Assembly: GCF_003951095.1 (NCBI RefSeq) | Contig: NZ_QXGL01000001.1 | Location: forward strand, 744,001-808,000 | Reading direction: 5' to 3' | DNA length: 64,000 nucleotides | From: Bifidobacterium goeldii | GTDB lineage: Bacteria > Actinomycetota > Actinomycetes > Actinomycetales > Bifidobacteriaceae | Shown: piece by piece, positions 7,271-16,500 of the stretch | Position numbering within the stretch: the first letter of the stretch is position 1 | How the letters are laid out: every line of letters starts with the position of its first letter | Position numbers and translations under genes: made by a program | The notes under the pieces: generated by a model | The model's database searches: none | The model's input: only the letters and a program-made list of their open reading frames with translations | What the model was told of the DNA's origin: nothing

Positions 7271-10200
7271 TTACTTCACGGTCTTCCAGGCGATGTTCTC
7301 AGCCTGCCAACCCTGCTGAGTGGTAACCACTTGGTACTCGTACTCGCTCGTCGTGTACAAGTGCTCACCATTGTTCGGATTGTACGCACGCCACACGGTC
7401 ACATCACCATCAGCAGCCTGATACCAGGCAATGTTCTCGCCGTGCCAGCCTTCAGCAACACGAGTGTCATACTCAGCCTTAGACGCCGTCCAATGGTGGT
7501 TGCCATTGTTCGGATTGTAGAGACGATAGACCGGAGTACCCTTCGTCGGCTGCTTAAACGCAACGCCTTCGAAGTTCCAGCCGGCCTTCACCAGCACGTC
7601 GCGCTCGTACGCGCTCGTCGTGTAATGATGCAAACCAGAATTCGGATTGTAGAGACGATACACATCAATCGTCTTCACGGTCTGATCTGGCTTATCAGGC
7701 TCAGAAGGCGTCGTCTCACCACCAGTCGAACCACCAGTGTTACCACCCGTATTGCCACCGGTCGAAGGCTTCTTCTCAAGCCCCTTGCGAGCCGTCGTCA
7801 GCGTATTCAGCGCTGCAGTGAAATCATCGTCAACAGAAAAATCATCAGTTGCGATCTTCTTAGCCGAAGCCAATGCGGACGAGTATGCAGCCCACGAATC
7901 CGCGGTGTACTCCGATTCCTGCAAATTCTCAGCCTCGACCTTCTTGATCTCAGCGTTCAGGTTCTTCAGCGCTTCGGATTCCTCTTCCGCTTGGAAGATC
8001 TTCACTTCAGCGACCTTGGAGAACGGGCTATCAGTACCGTAGTTGGCTGGCGTAAGGACCAGTTGAATGGCCTTAGTAGCAGGTAAACCACTGAGATCCA
8101 CGATCGTCGGGGTCTTATAGTTAGCCGCATCCGGCTTGCCGACGATGTCGGCGTCCACCCAATCCTTATCGTTCTCGTCAAGATACTGCACCTTGAATTC
8201 AGATGGCGCAGCTTCGGCCTTGGTCTGATCAAGGTAGAACTCGAGCTTGCTTAACTGATACTTCTGGTCGAAGGTCCAGTTCAACCACGACGGATTCGCT
8301 GCCGCATCCTCATCCTTGTCTTTCCAGTTCGACCAGTTGGTCGACAGATCGTTGTCGCAGGTGTACGACGCCTTCGAAGTGCCCCACTTGGTCTGCACAT
8401 CAGAAGCCTCAGCGGTCGAGCAGAACTTGTTCGCCAAGTTGACCACGTTCTTCACTCGTACGCGGAATTCCGCAGTCTTGGAACCATCTGCGTTGAGCTT
8501 GACCGTGACCGAAATCACGCCATCCTTTGATGAGTCGAAGCCAAGCAGCGTGTATTCGGACGCGCTGAGCACACGCGTGGTGCCGTCGGTCAGAGTCGCG
8601 GTGATCTCCAAGCCATCAGCATCCAGTTCCTCGCCGGTAGAGTACACCGTCTTGGCCGGCTGCTGAGCCACGGCGATGGATGCGATATCAGTGGACGGAG
8701 CCTCAACTTCAACCAGTGTTACGTTGTCAACGTAGGCGAATGAGCCGTCAGCAAGATCGTTCTGTGCGATATTGACCCACAGAGCACTGTCTGCAGCAGC
8801 ATCCCACGGAACAGTAAACGTACCGGACACGTACACCTTGTCGCCGCCCTTTGCGGTTGCAGCATCGACGGACTTGGCCAGCAGCTGATCCTTGTATTGG
8901 CCGAAGTTGCCACCTGCACCAGAACCCTCTTTGCGAGAGTTGACCGTGGCAGTAACGGTAGACGCATCATCCGTGCTCGCACCGGTGGTAATCCAGAAGC
9001 CCAGCTCGTAAGTCTTGCCAGGCTGCGCCGGAATGTTGCGCTGATCGATCTGCGTGAAGTTCACGCCGTCGAGCTTGCCGAGTTTGGCCGCGCGTTCGCC
9101 GGAAACAACTGCATTCTTCTGATTGACGTCGGAACGATACCGCTTGACACGGGAAGTGTTGTTATTATCGCGGCTCACCGAATGATCATTGCTGGCAGAC
9201 GCCCACGGGGAGACACCGTTGCCGCCCGAACCGCTCTGGTACACGCTTTCGAAGGAGCCGTCCCACAGCTGATCATGCACGGTCTTGACGTTGACATCAG
9301 CGACCGCTGCGGTCTTGCCGGAATTGGTCAGCGTCAGCTTCGACACATCAGACGCCGTGCGCACATGCAGCACCTGCTTACCAGCGCCTGCGGTCTTCTG
9401 AACGTAACCGCGGTTATTGTCCAAGCTCACCTCAAGCACTGCATCATCGGCGGTAGTGGCCGTGATCTCAAGCGTCGCATTGCCGGGCACGTCGATCGTC
9501 TTGGTCGCACCAGCAGCCAAATCACCGATTGTACCGGTTTCAGTCGTATCGGAACCTTGGAAAGCACCCACGGCAGGAGCGGACCAACCGGACACGACGT
9601 GCTGCGTACCGTAGGCCTGCGCAGCATGATCGAAGCCCTGCGGGAAGTCAAGCGTCTTCAGCGCGGAAGCACTGGTCAGATACTTGTTGGAGATAGTAAT
9701 CGGAAGATCATCCGTGGCCATCGCACGGCCCTTGCCGGCCGCATAATCGGTGGCAGAGGAGGAGTACAGCGAGCTCAGATCGCCCTTGGCCACAGCTGCA
9801 AGGTCGACGCCAGTCGCAGCGAGATAATCACTAAGCGCAACATGCGTGTTGCCATTCTCTCCGACTTTGACCCACTTGGCTTCATCACCGCCTACGTACA
9901 GGTTGTTCCCGTAGTTGAGCTGGAATGTGTCATCAGCGACCTTGGCGTTCTGATCGGCCATCGACGTACCATTCTGCGCGATGATCACATTGTTGGAATA
10001 GCTTACGCCAGCACCATCGCTGTTGGTTGTTCCAGCAAACGTGACATTGTTGCCTTCGGGCAGTACGACGGTGTTGTTGTAGAAATTCCAGTCGGTGATA
10101 CCGTACAACTGCATGGTGCGATAGGTATCCGCCACCGCATCGGCATCCTTGTTCGCCGCTACACCGTCGTTGACGGACAGGTTGTAGCGGAACACACCGC

Positions 10201-11440
10201 CCTCGGCGAGACCGATGTTCTCCTTGGTCCCCATCCAATTGGTGCAGGCGCATACGAGTGTGGCGCCGCCGGCATTGCCGTGGCTGTAGTTGTACTGGAA
10301 TACAGTGCCTCGAGTGCCGTAGTCGAAGTCCCATGCGGTTCCGTCATTGTTGCCAGCCTTTTTCTGCGTATTGGTGACCTCGTTGTACTGGAACAGCGTA
10401 TTGTCCGCATTCCAGTTCCAAATACCGGCGTTAGAACCGTTCATCTGCTTGCTTGCAGCGTTGCTCAGATAATTCTTTTCGACGACGGCACCATCGGACA
10501 TCTGCACGACGATGCCATCTCCACCGATAGTGTTCAGCGTGTTACCGGCGATATAGATGTTCCGGTTGGGCGTCCATGAGAAATCGTCGCGGAGAGAGCC
10601 GGAGACCGCACAATCCCAAGCCACGTCCTCACGGCAGCGGAAATCGGTGGACATGTTGATGCCGGAGCGGGTCACGTTGGTGATCGCATTGCCGACGATC
10701 TGCACGTCATCAAACCAAGAGCGCGTCTTGCGGGAATCATCGGTCTTAATGCCGGCCTTGGTTTGTTTCGCGCCCTCGACCGGAATGGAGCGGCCGTAGG
10801 TTTCCAGCTGGATGCCGGCGGAGCCGCCGAGGTCCTTCTGCGTTTCACCGTAGATGTCGTGCACGTTGTTATTGCGGATAACGATGCCTCCTAGTTTGCC
10901 GGCATTGTCGTTCTCCGCCACGATGCCGCGGCGCATGTATTTGTACTGATCAGCGGCATCTTTGTCTGTGTTGGTCACTTCCAGATTTTCGACGGTGACG
11001 TATTGCGCATTGCGTAGCAACACCGTTTCCGACACTCCGTCACCGGCGAGCACAGGAGCACTGTCACCATCGCCGTAGGCGCCGATGATGATCGGATTGG
11101 CTTCGGTGCCCTGCACATTCACGATACGCAATGCGGCTTTAACGCTGGCGCCATCAATACTTTGTTCTTCGCTAGTGCAGGTGGTGCCACGCTTGAACAG
11201 AAGCTGATCGCCGGCGGCCAGCTTCGCAGCCTGCGCGTTGGCGGCAGCGAACGAATTGAAGGGGCTGGATTCGGTGCCGTCACCGCCGCTTTGCGCGGAA
11301 CAATCCACATAGTATGCCGTGCCTGTGGCGGCTTGGGGCTCGTTTTCCGCCGCAAGTGCGGGAGCGGAACTCACCAGCATCATGCCGGAGAGCGCCATTG
11401 ATACGGCGACAGCCCCTCCCAATAGTTTCTTCCCTATCAT
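7271..11440 (-). CDS. Giant secreted beta-helix protein with Ig-like, F5/8C-like, FIVAR and DUF5648 modules
   Basis: Protein of 1389 residues. M-I-G-K-K-L-L plus a hydrophobic stretch ending A-P-A-L-A-A is a signal peptide; the ATG at 11440 has AAGGAG upstream, and the frame further upstream crosses operators and is not coding. Order of parts: a right-handed parallel beta-helix (Y-Y-V-D-C-S at the start, many N-N-x-V/I turns such as V-I-R-N-N-N-V-H-D) over the first half; a carbohydrate-binding-like beta-sandwich; a group-3 bacterial Ig-like domain (I-A-V-A-Q-Q-P-A-K-T); an F5/8C-like domain (C-D-N-D-L-S-T-N-W-S-N-W); a FIVAR-like helical repeat; a Gly/Thr/Ser linker; and three YRLYNP-type repeats to the last residue. 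No LPXTG or membrane anchor. Beta-helix folds of this kind occur in polysaccharide lyases and in GH families; the reaction cannot be told. Divergent from a LacI gene, with operators between. Confidence 0.85.
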   Translation of the reverse strand: MIGKKLLGGAVAVSMALSGMMLVSSAPALAAENEPQAATGTAYYVDCSAQSGGDGTESSPFNSFAAANAQAAKLAAGDQLLFKRGTTCTSEEQSIDGASVKAALRIVNVQGTEANPIIIGAYGDGDSAPVLAGDGVSETVLLRNAQYVTVENLEVTNTDKDAADQYKYMRRGIVAENDNAGKLGGIVIRNNNVHDIYGETQKDLGGSAGIQLETYGRSIPVEGAKQTKAGIKTDDSRKTRSWFDDVQIVGNAITNVTRSGINMSTDFRCREDVAWDCAVSGSLRDDFSWTPNRNIYIAGNTLNTIGGDGIVVQMSDGAVVEKNYLSNAASKQMNGSNAGIWNWNADNTLFQYNEVTNTQKKAGNNDGTAWDFDYGTRGTVFQYNYSHGNAGGATLVCACTNWMGTKENIGLAEGGVFRYNLSVNDGVAANKDADAVADTYRTMQLYGITDWNFYNNTVVLPEGNNVTFAGTTNSDGAGVSYSNNVIIAQNGTSMADQNAKVADDTFQLNYGNNLYVGGDEAKWVKVGENGNTHVALSDYLAATGVDLAAVAKGDLSSLYSSSATDYAAGKGRAMATDDLPITISNKYLTSASALKTLDFPQGFDHAAQAYGTQHVVSGWSAPAVGAFQGSDTTETGTIGDLAAGATKTIDVPGNATLEITATTADDAVLEVSLDNNRGYVQKTAGAGKQVLHVRTASDVSKLTLTNSGKTAAVADVNVKTVHDQLWDGSFESVYQSGSGGNGVSPWASASNDHSVSRDNNNTSRVKRYRSDVNQKNAVVSGERAAKLGKLDGVNFTQIDQRNIPAQPGKTYELGFWITTGASTDDASTVTATVNSRKEGSGAGGNFGQYKDQLLAKSVDAATAKGGDKVYVSGTFTVPWDAAADSALWVNIAQNDLADGSFAYVDNVTLVEVEAPSTDIASIAVAQQPAKTVYSTGEELDADGLEITATLTDGTTRVLSASEYTLLGFDSSKDGVISVTVKLNADGSKTAEFRVRVKNVVNLANKFCSTAEASDVQTKWGTSKASYTCDNDLSTNWSNWKDKDEDAAANPSWLNWTFDQKYQLSKLEFYLDQTKAEAAPSEFKVQYLDENDKDWVDADIVGKPDAANYKTPTIVDLSGLPATKAIQLVLTPANYGTDSPFSKVAEVKIFQAEEESEALKNLNAEIKKVEAENLQESEYTADSWAAYSSALASAKKIATDDFSVDDDFTAALNTLTTARKGLEKKPSTGGNTGGNTGGSTGGETTPSEPDKPDQTVKTIDVYRLYNPNSGLHHYTTSAYERDVLVKAGWNFEGVAFKQPTKGTPVYRLYNPNNGNHHWTASKAEYDTRVAEGWHGENIAWYQAADGDVTVWRAYNPNNGEHLYTTSEYEYQVVTTQQGWQAENIAWKTVK

Positions 11441-11593
11441 TTCCTTGATACTCCTTTGTATATCCGATGCATATACGATTGGTTCTGGCGAAGCCACACG
11501 TACAACGCCGCTTGCAGAGGCCGCTTTGCCCCGCTTGTTCATTCCTCCTTCAATTCGCATCATCGTTGACGACACCATGTCCCCGTGGATTCG

Positions 11594-11677
11594 CACATAA
11601 ATCCTCGTGACACTATCAGCGACCAATACCGGAGTTCTGTCAGCTCCGACTTTCTGCAATATCGCAGGATTTATGTG
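11594..11677. repeat. Widely spaced inverted repeat in the divergent promoter region
   Basis: CACATAAATCCT (11594-11605) and AGGATTTATGTG (11666-11677) are exact reverse complements 60 bases apart. The right half overlaps the first LacI operator. It may form a large hairpin in the leader of the beta-helix transcript or be a pair of protein half-sites. Confidence 0.5.
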
Positions 11678-11722
11678 ACCGGTTACACATCGCAATATAA
11701 CACATATGTCACCGGTTACATA
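11673..11722. promoter_or_regulatory. Pair of LacI-type operators with CCGG centre
   Basis: ATGTGACCGGTTACACAT (11673-11690) and TATGTCACCGGTTACATA (11705-11722) are near-perfect palindromes sharing TGTnACCGGTnACA. Their centres are 32 bases apart, about three helical turns, so two dimers would lie on the same face. They sit between the divergent beta-helix gene and the LacI gene at 11958, the expected place for control of the former and autoregulation of the latter. With the inverted repeat at 11594-11677 they are the recognisable content of the 517-base gap. Confidence 0.8.
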
Positions 11723-11957
11723 ATTGGAACCATGTCTCTTTGTCATCAAGCGTTTTGACCAGACACACAGCACGCAAACGACGTTGCAGGCCCGCGCTAT
11801 CCACTTGCCGGAACCGACGATTTCGGAGCGTTCTGCGCCGGTTTCAACATGAAGATTGCATCTATCTCCGAAGCAACGAATAACATAACGTGAAAGTATG
11901 CGCCAACGCGGAAGCGCAAGCGCATACATTCCCCCAACATGAAGAGAGACCAACAAT

Positions 11958-12995
11958 ATGGTTCCAACCGACAACCAACCGCAACCGCGCAAACGCGCAA
12001 CCATGGCTGACGTCGCCGCACTCGTCGGAGTCACCAAAACCACGGTCTCTCGCTACATCAACAAACGATCCTACGTTTCACCGGCAACCGCGAAGAAAAT
12101 CGAAGCCGCCATGCGCGAACTGGACTTCACGCCCAACCGCATAGCGAAAGCGCTCTCACAGCAACATACCAATGTGGTCATCTACGTCATTCACGGCAAT
12201 CTGCTGCACGTCGCGCAAGACCCGGGACTGAACACTCACTACGCGTCCGCCGGTCTCGAATTGGCCCGGCACGGCTACCAGATCCTGTCTATGACAGTAG
12301 ACAGTGAAATCTCGATCAACCAGCTGAAACGCCTGATCACCGAACGATTCGCCGACGGCTACCTATTCTCCCCAAATCATGACGACGACCCCCTGCTGCA
12401 AATATTCGCCGACAGTGGAGTCCCAGTGGTAACGGCCGGCAACTGGAACGCCCAAGCCGACATGATGCGTGCCGTTGACAGTGATAACTGCGCAGCCATG
12501 AAAACAATGGGCGAGTACCTCATCCATCATGGAAGAAGTCATATCGCCTACGTGGCCGGCCCTCAGGACAACGCCTTCTCGTGTGAACGAATCAACGGTC
12601 TGCGTGATGCATGCTCCAAAGCAGGAATCGCAGCACCCAGCATATTCCACCTTGCAGCATGGAATGGAGATGACCTCGATGCAGTTTGGAGCCAAATTGA
12701 GCCTATACTGCCCAGCCTCGACGCCATCGCTGCCGCGAACGATATCATTGCTGCGAACATCATCCAACGTCTGCAGGCACGGGCCTATCGAGTGCCTGAG
12801 GACATCGCCGTGACCGGGTTCGACAACACGCCGATCGCTGCGAACAATAAACCTCCGATCACAACCATCGACCAGCATCTCGACCAGCACGGCACGATGA
12901 TGGCCGACGTGTTGATGACGATGATCGACAACGAACCCGTACCGGATTCCGTGATCTACGTGCCCACTGAACTCGTCATACGAGAATCTGCTTAA
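11958..12995 (+). CDS. LacI-family regulator of the glycan island
   Basis: Protein of 345 residues. After a short Pro/Gln/Arg-rich lead the HTH reads M-A-D-V-A-A-L-V-G-V-T-K-T-T-V-S-R-Y-I-N, then F-T-P-N-R-I-A-K-A-L-S and an effector domain with H-I-A-Y-V-A-G and V-T-G-F-D-N-T-P motifs. ATG 11958 has AAGAGAG about ten bases upstream; an ATG at 12003 is the alternative. It faces away from the beta-helix gene and two ACCGGT-centred palindromes lie between, so it probably responds to an oligosaccharide released from the plant glycan. Which of the three large genes it controls is not shown; the two galactanase genes lack this operator nearby. Confidence 0.88.
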   Translation: MVPTDNQPQPRKRATMADVAALVGVTKTTVSRYINKRSYVSPATAKKIEAAMRELDFTPNRIAKALSQQHTNVVIYVIHGNLLHVAQDPGLNTHYASAGLELARHGYQILSMTVDSEISINQLKRLITERFADGYLFSPNHDDDPLLQIFADSGVPVVTAGNWNAQADMMRAVDSDNCAAMKTMGEYLIHHGRSHIAYVAGPQDNAFSCERINGLRDACSKAGIAAPSIFHLAAWNGDDLDAVWSQIEPILPSLDAIAAANDIIAANIIQRLQARAYRVPEDIAVTGFDNTPIAANNKPPITTIDQHLDQHGTMMADVLMTMIDNEPVPDSVIYVPTELVIRESA

Positions 12996-13027
12996 CCACC
13001 AGGAATGCAGAACAAGCTACCGCGCAC

Positions 13028-13073
13028 ATGCTGAAATCGGCGATTCCAAGTCGAGAATCACCGATTTCAGCAT
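13028..13073 (+). terminator. Hairpin after the LacI gene
   Basis: ATGCTGAAATCGGCGATT (13028-13045) and AATCACCGATTTCAGCAT (13056-13073) pair with one mismatch around a 10-base loop, 33 bases after the stop codon. No T-run follows, so it may be a factor-assisted or processing hairpin. Confidence 0.6.
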
Positions 13074-13161
13074 AACGAGGCTCTCGTATTTTGAGGTAGT
13101 TGGCAAAATGTGTTGCCGAATACCGAATGTCAGTTGCGTCAATTGTGGTGACGCTCCCCCA

Positions 13162-13491
13162 GTCAGCTACGCTGACAGCTCTGCTAACGCAGAGCCTTCG
13201 CGGCAAAGCCGCTCACTTCGCCTACAAACAACCCACCGGGTTGTTTGCTTCACGGCTCCGCCTCCGCCGAGGGGGGGCCGAGGCTACCACACCCACATCA
13301 ACGCGAGTCCACGTAACTTGGCTCCCTCGGCTGAGGGAGCTGGCTCGCCGTAGGCGAGACTGAGGGAGCGTCACCAGGATGACAGTAACAACTATCAATT
13401 CTGGTAACTACCCCTCAGTCACGCTTCGCGTGCCAGCTCCCCTGGCAAGGGGAGCCGAGGCTACCGCACCCACATCGATGCGAGTCCACGT
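13162..13491. repeat. Chain of small hairpins with a 38-bp direct repeat
   Basis: Most of the 533-base gap between the LacI gene and the galactanase gene is a string of tiny stem-loops: GTCAGC/GCTGAC (13162-13176), GCTCTGC/GCAGAGC (13178-13195), GCGGC/GCCGC (13200-13212), CAAACAACCC/GGGTTGTTTG (13225-13247), GCTCCCTC/GAGGGAGC (13321-13340), CTCGCC/GGCGAG (13344-13358), CACGC/GCGTG (13420-13432) and GCTCCCC/GGGGAGC (13436-13455). A 38-base segment at 13277-13314 recurs at 13454-13491 with three differences. The style (CTCCCTCAGTCAGC..., GGGGAGCC) resembles non-coding palindromic repeats known from gut bacterial genomes. No gene is seen. Confidence 0.75.
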
Positions 13492-13528
13492 GTGGTTCAG
13501 CCCCACTGAGGGAGCCAAGGACCCGAAA

Positions 13529-16500
13529 CTACTTCACGGTTTTCCAGGCGACCTCTTCAGCCTGCCAACCTTGCTGGGTGGTGACCACCTGGTACTCGTA
13601 CTCGCTGGCCGTGTACAGGTGCTCACCGTTGCGTGGGTTGTAGGCACGCCACACGGTCACGTCTCCATCGTCGGCTTGATACCAGGCAATGTTCTCACCG
13701 TGCCAGCCTTCAGCAACACGAGTGTCATACTCAGCCTTGCTAGCAGTCCAATGGTGGTTGCCATTGTTCGGATTGTAGAGACGGTAGACTGGCGTACCCT
13801 TCGTCGGCTGCTTGAATGCAACACCTTCGGAGTTCCAACCAGCCTTCACCAGCACGTCACGCTCATACGCGCTCGTCGTGTAATGATGCAGGCCAGAGTT
13901 CGGGTTGTAGAGACGGTACACATTCACCGTCTCCACGGTTTGATCTGGCTCAGAAGGCGTCGTCTCACCACCAGTCGAACCACCAGTATTGCCACCAGTA
14001 TTGCCACCGGTCGAAGGCTTCTTCTCAAGCCCCTTGCGAGCAGTCGTCAGCGTATTCAGCGCCGAATTTACCTCATCCAAGGAAGCATCGGATTTCGCAG
14101 CAATTTCCTTGGCAGACGCGAGCGCCTTCGCATACGCGGCCCACGAATCTGCCGTGTACGAATCCTCTTTCAGCCCTTCAGCCTCTACTGCAGCGATCTC
14201 GTCGTTCAACGCCTTCTTTGCTTCAGCAAGCTCCTTATCCGGTTCCGGATCAGGATCAGCTCCCTCGCGTTCGGCGATCTTCACTTCGGCAACCTTCGCA
14301 TAATCGTTGCCATCCGCGTACGTGAGGTTCAACCGCACGCCCTTAGTGGCAGGCAGTTTGCTCAGATCAGCTGTGGTAGAAGCCCCGGCAGTCGTATCGA
14401 CTGTCACAGCCGGCAGCTGCTCGTCGGTGGCATCCACCCAAGTGGAACCGTCGTCGCCAAGGTAGGAGACGGTAAAGCTCTTTGGAGCAGCCTCGCCCTT
14501 CGCCTGGTCAACGGTGAACGTGAGTTCGCCAAGCTTGTGCGCCTTGTCGAAGGTGTAGCTCAGCCACGGATCAGTGTCACCGGTACCCCAGTTCGACCAG
14601 TTGGTGGCAGGATCGTTATCGCAGGTGAGACTCGGCAGCGATGCAGCTGCCCAGTTGCTCGCCGGTTCATACTTGGAAGCGGCGGCAGCAGAGCAGTAGA
14701 GACGTGCCAGATTGCTTTCCACAGTCACCTTGACTTTCGCAGTAACCGAGTTGTCAGCGACAAGCTTCACCGTAATGGTCTGCTCGCCAAGCTTGGTGGC
14801 ATCGAACCCTTCAACCGTGTACTCGCTGGAATCCAGTACGCGAGTCTTGCCGTTAACGAGCGTAGCGGTGACTGTCACATCCTCCGGATTGATATCCGCG
14901 CCCTGAACGATAGTGCTGCTGGGGCCAGCCGCCGCAATAGACTGGATCGCTGCGGTCTGCGACGCGAACGCCGTACCGTCGAACGAGACGGTGAACGGCC
15001 CCACGTTGCTGTTGGAGGTGGCGAATACGCCGGCATCGAGACCGGTAGCATCAGCGCCGGTTAAGGTCACGTCGGCAACCTTGGTCCACTCGTCTGACTC
15101 AGCATCACGGTAGTATCCGGTGATCGTGTCGGCCGCTGTACGCTCGATCTTCAGTTGCACGCCGTTGGTGAAACCGCTGCCTACATGCGTGGTTTCCTTG
15201 TCGATATAGCCGTCGCTGTTGGAATCGTATTGCATATAGATGCCGCTCGGGCTGGCGAGAAGGGTCGCGTAACCCTTGCCACCGTTAGCATCAGCGAGAC
15301 CGTTGCGAACGATGAGTCCAGCGCGCGGATCGCCGTTACCACCGAGATCGATGGGCTGAACAATGGTTTGCAGGCTTTCACCAGTTTCCAGCACGTCCGG
15401 CTGGTAGATGGTGCTGCCTTCGTTACGGTCGGTCCATACGCCCTTGTCAGCGTTGGCGGTGATGGAGAAATCGTAGGTGCCGTTGGCGGATCCCACTGTG
15501 CAGGCGCTGCCGCCCTTCCAGTGAGATTCCTTCCAACCGTTGGCTACCGGGGTGTTGCAGGAGACGGTAATGGAGCGGCGGAAGGTACGACCAGCATTAA
15601 AGTTGTCGTCTTCGGCTAGCGTTCCGGTGATGGTGTAAGTGCCGGGCACGTTGAACTCATACACGTTAGAGCTGGTGTCGGCCTTTGCCTTGGTGCTCGC
15701 CTTTGCTGTAACCGCAGTGCCACCTTGAACGTTCCAAGAGACACTTTGAGTGGTAACAACAGCGGATGCTCCTGTGCCTTCAGTTACTTCAACTTCGCTC
15801 GGCAACGTGATGGTGCCACCGGTATCAACCGCATCAGGAAGATCGTCATTCACCTTCCAATTGATCACCGTTCCCTTGGCGCTGCCGTGATTATCCCAGT
15901 AGTCCAAGGTCCAGCCGTTCGTTTCCCCTTCTTGTGCGGGGTTGTGCATTTCGATGGTGCCGTTTTCGCCGATGGTTAGCGGTAGCCACACGTATGTGGA
16001 GTCGGCTTTGCCGGCATCCCAACGGTCGCCGAGATAGATGAAATGCCCTTTGGCCTGATCCACAGCGAGCACGCTAGCGGATTGCGAGCCGAACGTGGTG
16101 CCGCGAGAATCATCCACGGAAAGCAGACCATCGGCGCCTTCGGGCATGCTGTTGTACCACGTGTTCTCGTGAGCATCATCGCTTTCGACACCGCGAATCC
16201 AGCTGCCGAGCATCGAATCGGACGTATAGTACGTCTGTTTGTTCGGCGACCAGCCGGTCGCGCCAGAGGCGATGATGTTGTAACGGCCGTCGTATTGGAA
16301 CACGGCGGGCGCTTCTAGCGAGCCGTTCTGCTTGACGATCTGGAAATCGACGCCGCGAACAGGAGCATCAGCGGTACCGTCCGCGAGAATGTACGGATAC
16401 TGCCCATCAGCTGAATACTGCTTCTCGTCTTCGGATTGATCCACGGTCGTAGTTTTGACTACGTTGGTGTATTCATCGTTGAGCTTGGCGATATACAGCG

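Noticed and set aside
8897-10579. 560-codon plus-strand open frame opposite the beta-helix gene
   Set aside because: Shadow frame of a high-G+C gene, with His/Arg-rich composition and no signal or motif.
7271-11440. Lacto-N-biosidase LnbX (GH136)
   Set aside because: Both are beta-helix proteins, but no LnbY-type chaperone gene is adjacent and the flanking genes are arabinogalactan enzymes; no GH136-specific motif could be confirmed by eye.
11441-12043. N-terminal extension of the beta-helix protein to 1590 residues
   Set aside because: The extension runs through the operators and promoter region and puts the signal peptide 200 residues inside the protein; AAGGAG marks the ATG at 11440.
13379-15064. 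561-codon plus-strand open frame over the galactanase gene
   Set aside because: It is antisense to the well-supported GH43 gene, has repetitive basic composition and no recognisable domain; the same kind of shadow occurs opposite all three giant genes.
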